Shown here one piece after another: positions 52,001 to 63,800 of a stretch of 64,000 bases of DNA. Location of the stretch: NCBI RefSeq assembly GCF_029227915.1, contig NC_079878.1, positions 31,523,501 to 31,587,500 on the forward strand, written 5' to 3'. Numbering within the stretch: position 1 is the stretch's first letter; each line of letters begins with the position of its first letter. The position numbers and the translations under genes are program-made. The notes under the pieces were generated by a model that worked only from the letters and a program-made list of their open reading frames with translations, did no database searches and was not told the DNA's origin. Source of the DNA: Hydractinia symbiolongicarpus. Lineage: Eukaryota > Cnidaria > Hydrozoa > Anthoathecata > Hydractiniidae.

Positions 52001-55000
52001 ATACTTCTGGCTATACGGGCAGTGTCCGGGATTTACGGGAATTCGCAGGTTTTCGTTTGCCGGCGATTAAACTTCTTTTATTCAGCGTCTCATCCAAAAT
52101 GAAAACATTTTTGAAAACTACAAGTCTCATGCGTTTTAGTGGCGAAAAAATAATTTAAAAAATCGTTCGGGAAATGAGTTTACTCCCTGGGTACTTTCTT
52201 TGTATACTTTTGACTATACGGGCCGAGTCCGGGTTTTACGGGAAATCGCGGGTTTTCGTTTGCCGGCGATTAAACTTCTTTTATTCCGCGTCTCATCAAA
52301 AATGAAAACATTTTTGAAAACTACAAGTTTCATGCGTTTTAGTGTTGAAAAGATAATTTAAAAAATCGTTCTGGAAATGAGTTTACTCCCTGGGTACTTT
52401 CTTTGTATACATTCGACTATACGGGCCAAGCCTGGGATTTACGGGAAATCGCGGTTTTCGTTTGCCGGCGATTAAACCTCTTTCATCAAGCGTCTCATCA
52501 AAAATGAAAACATTTTTAAAAACTACAAGTCTCATGCGTTTTAGTGGTGAAAAAACAACTTAAAAAATCGTTCGGGAAATGAATTTACTTCCTGAGTACT
52601 GTCTTTGTATACTTTGTACTATACGGGCCGAGTCCGGGATTTACGGGAAATCGCGGGTTTTCGTTTGCCGGCGATTAAACTTCTTTTATTCAGCGTCTCA
52701 TCAAAAATGAAAAAATTTTTGAAAACTACAAGTCTCATGCGTTTTAGTGGTGAAAAAATAATTTAAAAAATCGTTCGGGAAATGAGTTTACTCCCTGGGT
52801 ACTTTCTTTGTATACTTCTGGCTATACGGCAGTGTCCGGGATTTACGGGAATTCGCGGGTTTTCGTTTGCCGGCAATTAAACTTCTTTTATTCAGCGTCT
52901 CATCAAAAATGAAAACATTTTTGAAAACTACAAGTCTCATGCGTTTTAGTGGTGAAACAATAACTTAAAAAATCGTTCGGGAAATGCGTTTACTCCCTGG
53001 GTACTTTCTTTGTATACATTCGACTATACGGGCCAAGCCCGGGATTTACGTGAAATCGCTGGTTTTCGTTTGCCGGCGATTAAACCTCTTTCATCAAGCG
53101 TCTCATCAAAAATGAAAACATTTTTAAAAACTACAAGTCTCATGCGTTTTAGCGGTGAAAAAATAATTTAAAAAATCGTTCGGGAAATGAGTTTACTCCC
53201 TGGGTACTTTCTTTGTATACTTCTGGCTATACGGGCAGTGTCCGGGATTTACGGGAATTCGCGGGTTTTCGTTTGCCGGCGATTAAACTTCTTTAATTCA
53301 GCGTCTCATCCAAAATGAAAACATTTTTGAAAACTACAAGTCTCATGCGTTTTAGTGGTGAAACAATAACTTAAAAAATCGTTCGGGAAATGCGTTTACT
53401 CCCTGGGTACTTTCTTTGTATACATTCGACTATACGGGCCAAGCCCGGGATTTACGTGAAATCGCGGGTTTTCATTTGCCGGAGATTAAACCTCTCTCAT
53501 TAAGCGTCTCATGAAAAATGAAAGCATTTTTGAAAACTACAAGTCTCATGCGTTTTAGTGGCGAAAAAATAATTTAAAAAATCGTTCGGGAAATGCGTTT
53601 ACTCCCTGGGTACTTTCTTTGTATACATTCGACTATACGGGCCAAGCCCGGGATTTACGTGAAATCGCGGGTTTTCATTTGCCGGAGATTAAACCTCTCT
53701 CATTAAGCGTCTCATGAAAAATGAAAGCATTTTTGAAAACTACAAGTCTCATGCGTTTTAGTGGCGAAAAAATAATTTAAAAAATCGTTCGGCAAAGGAG
53801 TTTACTCCCTGGGTACTTTCTTTGTATACTTTTGGCTATACGAGCCGAGTCCGGGATTTACGGGAATTCACGGGTTTTCGTTTTCCGGCGATTAAACATC
53901 TTTTATTCAGCGTCTTATCAAAAATGAAAACATTTTTGAAAACTACAAGTCTCATGTGTTTTTGTGGTGAAAAGATAATTTTAAAAAATCGTTCTGGAAA
54001 TGAGTTTACTCCCTGGGTACTTTCTTTGTATACATTCGACTATACGGGCCAAGCCTGGGAATTACGGGAAATCGCGGGTTTTCGTTTGCCGGCGATTAAA
54101 CCTCTTTCATCAAGCGTCTCATCAAAAATGAAAACATTTTTAAAAAATACAAGTCTCATGCGTTTTAGTGGTGAAAAAATAATTTAAAAAATCGTTCGGG
54201 AAATGAATTTACTTCCTGAGTACTTTCTTTGTATACTTTGTACTATACGGGCCGAGTCCGGGATTTACGGGAAATCGCGGGTTTTCGTTTGCCGGCGATT
54301 AAACTTCTTTTATTCAGCGTCTCATCAAAAATGAAAACATTTTTGAAAACTACAAGTCTCATGCGTTTTAGTGGTGAAAAAATAATTTAAAAAATCGTTC
54401 GGGAAATGAGTTTACTCCCTGGGTACTTTCTTTGTATACTTCTGGCTATACGGGCAGTGTCCGGGATTTACGGGAATTCGCGGGTTTTCGTTTGCCGGAG
54501 ATTAAACCTCTCTCATTAAGCGTCTCATCAAAAATGAAAACATTTCTGAAAATTACAAGTCTCATGCGTTTTAGTGGTGAAAAGATAATTTTAAAAAATC
54601 GTTCTGGAAATGAGTTTACTCCCTGGGTACTTTCTTTGTATACATTCGACTATACGGGCTAAGCCTGGGATTTACGGGAAATCGCGGGTTTTCGTTTGCC
54701 GGCGATTAAACTTCTTTTATTCAACGTCTCATCCAAAATGAAAACATTTTTGAAAACTACAAGTCTCATGCGTTTTAGTGGGGAAACAATAATTTAAAAA
54801 ATCGTTCGGGAAATGCGTTTACTCCCTGGGTACTTTCTTTGTATACATTCGACAATACGGGCCAAGCCCGGGATTTACGTGAAATCGCGGGTTTTCATTT
54901 GCCGGAGATTAAACCTCTCTCATTAAGCGTCTCATGAAAAATGAAAGCATTTTTGAAAACTACAAGTCTCATGCGTTTTAGTGGCGAAAAAATAATTTAA

Positions 55001-56630
55001 AAAATCGTTCGGGAAATGAGTTTACTCCCTGGGTACTTTCTTTGTATACTTTTGACTATACGGGCCGAGTCCGGGTTTTACGGGAAATCGCGGGTTTTCG
55101 TTTGCCGGCGATTAAACTTCTTTTATTCCGCGTCTCATCAAAAATGAAAACATTTTTGAAAACTACAAGTTTCATGCGTTTTAGTGTTGAAAAGATAATT
55201 TAAAAAATCGTTCTGGAAATGAGTTTACTCCCTGGGTACTTTCTTTGTATACATTCAACTATACGGGCCAAGCCTGGGATTTACGGGAAATCGCGGGTTT
55301 TCGTTTGCCGGCGATTAAACCTCTTTCATCAAGCGTCTCATCAAAAATGAAAACATTTTTAAAAACTACAAGTCTCATGCGTTTTAGTGGTGAAAAAACA
55401 ACTTAAAAAATCGTTCGGGAAATGAATTTACTTCCTGAGTACTTTCTTTGTATACTTTGTACTATACGGGCCGAGTCCGGGATTTACGGGAAATCGCGGG
55501 TTTTCGTTTGCCGGCGATTAAACTTCTTTTATTCAGCGTCTCATCAAAAATGAAAACATTTTTGAAAACTACAAGTCTCATGCGTTTTAGTGGTAAAAAA
55601 ATAATTTAAAAAATCGTTCGGGAAATGCGTTTACTCCCTGGGTACTTTCTTTGTATACATTCGACTATACGGGCCAAGCCCGGGATTTACGTGAAATCGC
55701 GGGTTTTCGTTTGCCGGCGATTAAACCTCTTTCATCAAGCGTCTCATCAAAAATGAAAACATTTTTAAAAACTACAAGTCTCATGCGTTTTAGCGGTGAA
55801 AAAATAATTTAAAAAATCGTTCGGGAAATGAGTTTACTCCCTGGGAACTTTCTTTGTATACTTCTGGCTATACGGGCAGTGTCCGGGATTTACGGGAATT
55901 CGCGGGTTTTCGTTTGCCGGCGATTAAACTTCTTTTATTCAGCGTCTCATCCAAAATGAAAACATTTTTGAAAACTACAAGTCTCATGCGTTTTAGTGGT
56001 GAAACAATAACTTAAAAAATCGTTCGGGAAATGCGTTTACTCCCTGGGTACTTTCTTTGTATACATTCGACTATACGGGCCAAGCCCGGGATTTACGTGA
56101 AATCGCGGGTTTTCATTTGCCGGAGATTAAACCTCTCTCATTAAGCGTCTCATGAAAAATGAAAGCATTTTTGAAAACTACAAGTCTCATGCGTTTTAGT
56201 GGCGAAAAAATAATTTAAAAAATCGTTCGGCAAATGAGTTTACTCCCTGGGTACTTTCTTTGTATACTTTTGACTATACAGGCCGAGTCCGGGTTTTACG
56301 GGAAATCGCGGGTTTTCGTTTGCCGGCGATTAAACTTCTTTTATTCCGCGTCTCATCAAAAATGAAAACATTTTTGAAAACTACAAGTCTCATGCGTTTT
56401 AGTGTTGAAAAGATAATTTAAAAAATCGTTCTGGAAATGAGTTTACTCCCTGGGTACTTTCTTTGTATACATTCGACTATACGGGCCAAGCCTGGGACTT
56501 ACGGGAAATCGCGGGTTTTCGTTTGCCGGCGATTAAACCTCTTTCTTGAAGCGTATCATCAAAAATGGAAACATTTTTAAAAACTACAAGTCTCATGCGT
56601 TTTAGTGGTGAAAAAATAACTTAAAATATC
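49090..56630 (+). repeat. Mosaic segment with block shifts of 1,624, 2,842 and 4,669 bp
   Basis: AAAACATTTCTGAAAATTAC occurs at 50071, 51695 and 54537, exactly 8 and 14 monomers apart. The monomer pair starting at 49153 reappears at 53822 (23 monomers). The GGCAGTGTCC and GAAACAATAACTT subfamilies are frequent here. The subfamily with CATGAAAAATGAAAGC appears first in this segment, near 50.67 kb. Confidence 0.65.
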
Positions 56631-58315
56631 GTTCGGGAATTGAATTTACTTCCTGAGTACTTTCTTTGTATACTTTGTACTATACGGGCTGAGTCCGGGA
56701 TTTACGGGAAATCGCGGGTTTTCGTTTGCCGGCAATTAAACTTCTTTTATTCAGCGTCTCATCAAAAATGAAAACATTTTTAAAAACTACAAGTCTCATG
56801 CGTTTTAGTGGTGAAAAAATAATTTAAAAAATCGTTCGGGAAATGAGTTTACTCCCTGGGTACTTTCTTTGTATACTTTTGACTATACGGGCCGAGTCCG
56901 GGATTTACGGGAAATCGCGGGTTTTCGTTTGCTGGCGATTAAACTTCTTTTATTCCGCGTCTGATCAAAAATTAAAACATTTTTGAAAACTACAAGTCTC
57001 ATGCGTTTTAGTGGTGAAAAAATAATTTAAAAAATCGTTCGGGAAATGAGTTTACTCCCTGGATACTTTCTTTGTATACTTTTGGCTATACGGGCCGAGT
57101 CCGGGATTTACGGGAATGCGGGGAGTTTCGTTTGCCGGCGATTAAACTTCTTTTATTCAGCGTCTCATCAAAAATGAAAACATTTTTGAAAACTACAAGT
57201 CTCATGCGTTTTAGTGGTGAAAAAATAATTTAAAAAATCGTTCGGGAAATGAGTTTACTCCCTGGGTATTTTCTTTGTATACTTTTGAATATACGGGCCG
57301 AGTCCGGGATTTACGCGAAATCGCGGGTTTTCGTTTGGCGGCGATTAAACTTCTTTTATTCCGCGTCTCATCAAAAATGAAAACATTTTTAATAACTACA
57401 AGTCTCATGCGTTTTAGTGGTGAAAAGATAATTTAAAAAATCGTTCTGGAAATGAGTTTACTCACAGGGTACTTTCTTTGTATATACTCGACTATACGGG
57501 CCAAGCACGGGATTTACGGAAAATCGCGGGTTTTCGTTTTCCGGCGATTAAACATCTTTTATTCAGCGTCTCATCAAAAATGAAAACATTTTTGAAAACT
57601 ACAAGTCTCATGCGTTTTAGTGGTGAAAAGATAATTTTAAAAAATCGTTCTGGAAATGAGTTTACTCCCTAGGTACTTTCTTTGTATACATTCGACTATA
57701 CGGGCCAAGCCTGGGATTTACGGGAAATCGCGGGTTTTCGTTTGCCGGCGATTAAACCTCTTTCATCAAGCGTCTCATCAAAAATGAAAACATTTTTAAA
57801 AACTGCAAGTCTCATGCGTTTTAGTGGTGAAAAAATAACTTAAAAAATCGTTCGGGAAATGAATTTACTTCCTGAGTACTTTCTTTGTATACTTTTTACT
57901 ATACGGGCCGAGTCCGGGATTTACGGGAAATCGCGGGTTTTCGTTTGCCGGCGATTAAACTTCTTTTATTCAGCGTCTCATCAAAAATGAAAACATTTTT
58001 GAAAACTACAAGTCTCATGCGTTTTAGTGGCGAAAAAATAATGTAAAAAATCGTTCGGGAAATGAGTTTACTCCCTGGGTACTTTCTTTGTATACTTCTG
58101 GCTATACGGGCAGTGTCCGGGATTTACGGGAATTCGCGGGTTTTCGTTTGCCGGCGATTAAACTTCTTTTATTCAGCGTCTCATCCAAAATGAAAACATT
58201 TTTGAAAACTACAAGTCTCATGCGTTTTAGTGGTGAAACAATAACTTAAAAAATCGTTCGGGAAATGCGTTTACTCCCTGGGTACTTTCTTTGTATACAT
58301 TCGACTATACGGGCC
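56630..58315 (+). repeat. About 1.7-kb block, copy 1 of a pair 5,484 bp apart
   Basis: It matches 62114-63800 with shared markers TGAATTTACT after GGGAAT (56641 and 62125), TTTAATAACTAC, CCCTAGGTAC (57667 and 63151) and AATAATGTAAAAAA (about 58039 and 63524). The block diverges on the right near 58.32 kb. Confidence 0.7.
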
Positions 58316-60834
58316 AAGCCTGGGATTTACGGGAAATCGCGGGTTTTCGTTTGCCGGAGATTAAACCTCTTTCATCAAGCGTCTCATCAAAAATGAAAAC
58401 ATTTTTAAAAACTACAAGTCTCATGCGTTTTAGTGGTGAAAAAACAACTTAAAAAATCGTTCGGGAAATGAATTTACTTCCTGAGTACTTTCCTTGGTAT
58501 ACTTTGTACTATACGGGCCGAGTCCGGGATTTACGGGAAATCGCGGGTTTTCGTTTGCCGGCGATTAAACTTCTTTTATTCAGCGTCTCATCAAAAATGA
58601 AAACATTTTTGAAAACTACAAGTCTCATGCGTTTTAGTGGTGAAAAAATAATTTAAAAAATCGTTCGGGAAATGAGTTTACTCCCTGGGTACTTTCTTTG
58701 TATACTTCTGGCTATACGGGCAGTGTCCGGGATTTACGGGAATTCGCGGGTTTTCGTTTGCCGGCAATTAAACTTCTTTTATTCAGCGTCTCATCAAAAA
58801 TGAAAACATTTTTGAAAACTACAAGTCTCATGCGTTTTAGTGGTGAAACAATAACTTAAAAAATCGTTCGGGAAATGCGTTTACTCCCTGGGTACTTTCT
58901 TTGTATACATTCGACTATACGGGCCAAGCCCGGGATTTACGTGAAATCGCGGGTTTTCGTTTGCCGGCGATTAAACCTCTTTCATCAAGCGTCTCATCAA
59001 AAATGAAAACATTTTTAAAAACTACAAGTCTCATGCGTTTTAGCGGTGAAAAAATAATTTAAAAAATCGTTCGGGAAATGAGTTTACTCCCTGGGTAGTT
59101 TCTTTGTATACTTCTGGCTATACGGGCAGTGTCCGGGATTTACGGGAATTCGCGGGTTTTCGTTTGCCGGCGATTAAACTTCTTTTATTCAGCGTCTCAT
59201 CCAAAATGAAAACATTTTTGAAAACTACAAGTCTCATGCGTTTTAGTGGTGAAACAATAACTTAAAAAATCGTTCGGGAAATGCGTTTACTCCCTGGGTA
59301 CTTTCTTTGTATACATTCGACTATACGGGCCAAGCCCGGGATTTACGTGAAATCGCGGGTTTTCATTTGCCGGAGATTAAACCTCTCTCATTAAGCGTCT
59401 CATCAAAAATGAAAACATTTTTGAAAACTACAAGTCTCATGCGTTTTAGTGGTGAAAAGATAATTTTAAAAAATCGTTCTGGAAATGATTTTACTCCCTA
59501 GGTACTTTCTTTGTATACATTCGACTATACGGGCCAAGCCTGGGATTTACGGGAAATCGCGGGTTTTCGTTTGCCGGCGATTAAACCTCTTTCATCAAGC
59601 GTCTCATCAAAAATGAAAACATTTTTAAAAACTACAAGTCTCATGCGTTTTAGTGGTGAAAAAATAACTTAAAAAATCGTTCGGGAAATGAATTTACTTC
59701 CTGAGTACTTTCTTTGTATACTTTTTACTATACGGGCCGAGTCCGGGATTTACGGGAAATCGCGGGTTTTTGTTTGCCGGCGATTAAACTTCTTTTATTC
59801 AGCGTCTCATCAAAAATGAAAACATTTTTGAAAACTACAAGTCTCATGCGTTTTAGTGGCGAAAAAATAATGTAAAAAATCGTTCGGGAAATGAGTTTAC
59901 TCCCTGGGTACTTTCTTTGTATACTTCTGGCTATACGGGCAGTGTCCGGGATTTACGGGAATTCGCGGGTTTTCGTTTGCCGGCGATTAAACTTCTTTTA
60001 TTCAGCGTCTCATCAAAAATGAAAACATTTTTGAAAACTACAAGTCTCATGCGTTTTAGTGGTGAAAAAACAACTTAAAAAATCGTTCGGGAAATGAATT
60101 TACTTCCTGAGTACTTTCTTTGTATACTTTGTACTATACGGGCCGAGTCCGGGATTTACGGGAAATCGCGGGTTTTCGTTTGCCGGCGATTAAACTTCTT
60201 TTATTCAGCGTCTCATCAAAAATGAAAACATTTTTGAAAACTACAAGTCTCATGCGTTTTAGTGGTGAAAAAATAATTTAAAAAATCGTTCGGGAAATGA
60301 GTTTACTCCCTGGGTACTTTCTTTGTATACTTCTGGCTATACGGGCAGTGTCCGGGATTTACGGAAATTCGCGGGTTTTCGTTTGCCGGCAATTAAACTT
60401 CTTTTATTCAGCGTCTCATCAAAAATGAAAACATTTTTGAAAACTACAAGTCTCATGCGTTTTAGTGGTGAAACAATAACTTAAAAAATCTTTCGGGAAA
60501 TGCGTTTACTCCCTGGGTACTTTCTTCGTATACATTCGACTTCCCGGGCCAAGCCCGGGATTTACGTGAAATCGCGGGTTTTCGTTTGCCGGCGATTAAA
60601 CCTCTTTCATCAAGCGTCTCATCAAAAATGAAAACATTTTTAAAAACTACAAGTCTCATGCGTTTTAGCGGTGAAAAAATAATTTAAAAAATCGTTCGGG
60701 AAATGAGTTTACTCCCTGGGTACTTTCTTTGTATACTTCTGGCTATACGGGCAGTGTCCGGGATTTACGGGAATTCGCGGGTTTTCGTTTGCCGGCGATT
60801 AAACTTCTTTTATTCAGCGTCTCATCCAAAATGA

Positions 60835-62501
60835 AAACATTTTTGAAAACTACAAGTCTCATGCGTTTTAGTGGTGAAACAATAACTTAAAAAATCGTTC
60901 GGGAAATGCGTTTACTCCCTGGGTACTTTCTTTGTATACATTCGACTATACGGGCCAAGCCCGGGATTTACGTGAAATCGCGGGTTTTCATTTGCCGGAG
61001 ATTAAACCTCTCTCATTAAGCGTCTTATGAAAAATGAAAGCATTTTTGAAAACTACAAGTCTCATGCGTTTTAGTGGCGAAAAAGTAATTTAAAAAATCG
61101 TTCGGGAATTGAATTTACTTCCTGAGTACTTTCTTTGTATACTTTGTACTATACGGGCTGAGTCCGGGATTTACGGGAAATCGCGGGTTTTCGTTTGCCG
61201 GCAATTAAACTTCTTTTATTCAGCGTCTCATCAAAAATGAAAACATTTTTGAAAACTACAAGTCTCATGCGTTTTAGTGGTGAAAAAATAATTTAAAAAA
61301 TCGTTCGGGAAATGAGTTTACTCCCTGGGTACTTTCTTTGTATACTTTTGACTATACGGGCCGAGTCCGGGATTTACGGGAAATCGCGGGTTTTCGTTTG
61401 CTGGCGATTAAACTTCTTTTATTCCGCGTCTCATCAAAAATTAAAACATTTTTGAAAACTACAAGTCTCATGCGTTTTAGTGGTGAAACAATAATTTAAA
61501 AAATCGTTCGGGAAATGCGTTTACTCCCTGGGTACTTTCTTTGTATACATTCGACTATACGGGCCAAGCCCGGGATTTACGGGAAATCGCGGGTTTTCGT
61601 TTGCTGGCGATTAAACTTCTTTTATTCCGCGTCTCATCAAAAATTAAAACATTTTTGAAAACTACAAGTCTCATGCGTTTTAGTGGTGAAAAAATAATTT
61701 AAAAAATCGTTCGGGAAATGAGTTTACTCCCTGGATACTTTCTTTGTATACTTTTGGCTATACGGGCCGAGTCCGGGATTTACGGGAATGCGGGGAGTTT
61801 CGTTTGCCGGCGATTAAACTTCTTTTATTCAGCGTCTCATCAAAAATGAAAACATTTTTGAAAACTACAAGTCTCATGCGTTTTAGTGGTGAAACAATAA
61901 CTTAAAAAATCGTTCGGGAAATGCGTTTACTCCCTGGGTACTTTCTTTGTATACATTCGACTATACGGGCCAAGCCCGGGATTTACGTGAAATCGCGGGT
62001 TTTCATTTGCCGGAGATTAAACCTCTCTCATTAAGCGTCTCATGAAAAATGAAAGCATTTTTGAAAACTACAAGTCTCATGCGTTTTAGTGGCGAAAAAG
62101 TAATTTAAAAAATCGTTCGGGAATTGAATTTACTTCCTGAGTACTTTCTTTGTATACTTTGTACTATACGGGCTGAGTCCGGGATTTACGGGAAATCGCG
62201 GGTTTTCGTTTGCCGGCAATTAAACTTCTTTTATTCAGCGTCTCATCAAAAATGAAAACATTTTTGAAAACTACAAGTCTCATGCGTTTTAGTGGTGAAA
62301 AAATAATTTAAAAAATCGTTCGGGAAATGAGTTTACTCCCTGGGTACTTTCTTTGTATACTTTTGACTATACGGGCCGAGTCCGGGATTTACGGGAAATC
62401 GCGGGTTTTCGTTTGCTGGCGATTAAACTTCTTTTATTCCGCGTCTCATCAAAAATTAAAACATTTTTGAAAACTACAAGTCTCATGCGTTTTAGTGGTG
62501 A
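60835..62501 (+). repeat. 1,015-bp (five-monomer) tandem repeat
   Basis: GAAAAAGTAATTTAAA near 61079 and 62094, and GGGAATTGAATT at about 61104 and 62119, are 1015 bp apart. Similarity runs from about 60835-61486 to 61850-62501. One difference is CGTCTTATG versus CGTCTCATG. Confidence 0.65.
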
Positions 62502-63800
62502 AAAAATAATTTAAAAAATCGTTCGGGAAATGAGTTTACTCCCTGGATACTTTCTTTGTATACTTTTGGCTATACGGGCCGAGTCCGGGATTTACGGGAA
62601 TGCGGGGAGTTTCGTTTGCCGGCGATTAAACTTCTTTTATTCAGCGTCTCATCAAAAATGAAAACATTTTTGAAAACTACAAGTCTCATGCGTTTTAGTG
62701 GTGAAAAAATAATTTAAAAAATCGTTCGGGAAATGAGTTTACTCCCTGGGTATTTTCTTTGTATACTTTTGAATACACGGGCCGAGTCCGGGATTTACGG
62801 GAAATCGCGGGTTTTCGTTTGGCGGCGATTAAACTTCTTTTATTCCGCGTCTCATCAAAAATGAAAATATTTTTAATAACTACAAGTCTCATGCGTTTTA
62901 GTGGTGAAAAGATAATTTAAAAAATCGTTCTGGAAATGAGTTTACTCACAGGGTACTTTCTTTGTATATACTCGACTATACGGGCCAAGCACGGGATTTA
63001 CGGAAAATCGCGGGTTTTCGTTTTCCGGCGATTAAACATCTTTTATTCAGCGTCTCATCAAAAATGAAAACATTTTTGAAAACTACAAGTCTCATGCGTT
63101 TTAGTGGTGAAAAGATAATTTTAAAAAATCGTTCTGGAAATGAGTTTACTCCCTAGGTACTTTCTTTGTATACATTCGACTATACGGGCCAAGCCTGGGA
63201 TTTACGGGAAATCGCGGGTTTTCGTTTGCCGGCGATTAAACCTCTTTCATCAAGCGTCTCATCAAAAATGAAAACATTTTTAAAAACTACAAGTCTCATG
63301 CGTTTTAGTGGTGAAAAAATAACTTAAAAAATCGTTCGGGAAATGAATTTACTTCCTGAGTACTTTCTTTGTATACTTTTTACTATACGGGCCGAGTCCG
63401 GGATTTACGGGAAATCGCGGGTTTTCGTTTGCCGGCGATTAAACTTCTTTTATTCAGCGTCTCATCAAAAATGAAAACATTTTTGAAAACTACAAGTCTC
63501 ATGCGTTTTAGTGGCGAAAAAATAATGTAAAAAATCGTTCGGGAAATGAGTTTACTCCCTGGGTCCTTTCTTTGTATACTTCTGGCTATACGGGCAGTGT
63601 CCGGGATTTACGGGAATTCGCGGGTTTTCGTTTGCCGGCGATTAAACTTCTTTTATTCAGCGTCTCATCCAAAATGAAAACATTTTTGAAAACTACAAGT
63701 CTCATGCGTTTTAGTGGTGAAACAATAACTTAAAAAATCGTTCGGGAAATGCGTTTACTCCCTTGGTACTTTCTTTGTATACATTCGACTATACGGGCCA
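62114..63800 (+). repeat. About 1.7-kb block, copy 2 of the 5,484-bp-spaced pair
   Basis: This is the partner of 56630-58315. It differs at single bases, for example ATACACGGG versus ATATACGGG near 62785 and TCCTTTC for TACTTTC near 63565. The satellite continues unchanged to the last base of the window. Confidence 0.7.

Noticed and set aside
939-62892. Minus-strand frames of about 65-71 codons (939-1142, 4882-5097, 7321-7536, 46048-46245, 57211-57408, 60462-60659, 62695-62892)
   Set aside because: They are the reverse strand of the same monomer, open by chance of composition. The one at 939 crosses the unique/satellite junction.
2023-63156. Dozens of open frames of 60-190 codons on the plus strand (for example 4257-4622, 4664-5158, 11776-12345, 21243-21698, 37780-38145, 44485-44850)
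   Set aside because: All are pieces of the satellite read in one frame. They recur with the monomer, end at the same TAA, and the subfamily differences mostly change amino acids (Glu-Ile-Ala to Glu-Phe-Ala or Glu-Cys-Ala, Thr-Gly to Thr-Ser), with no sign of protein-level conservation.
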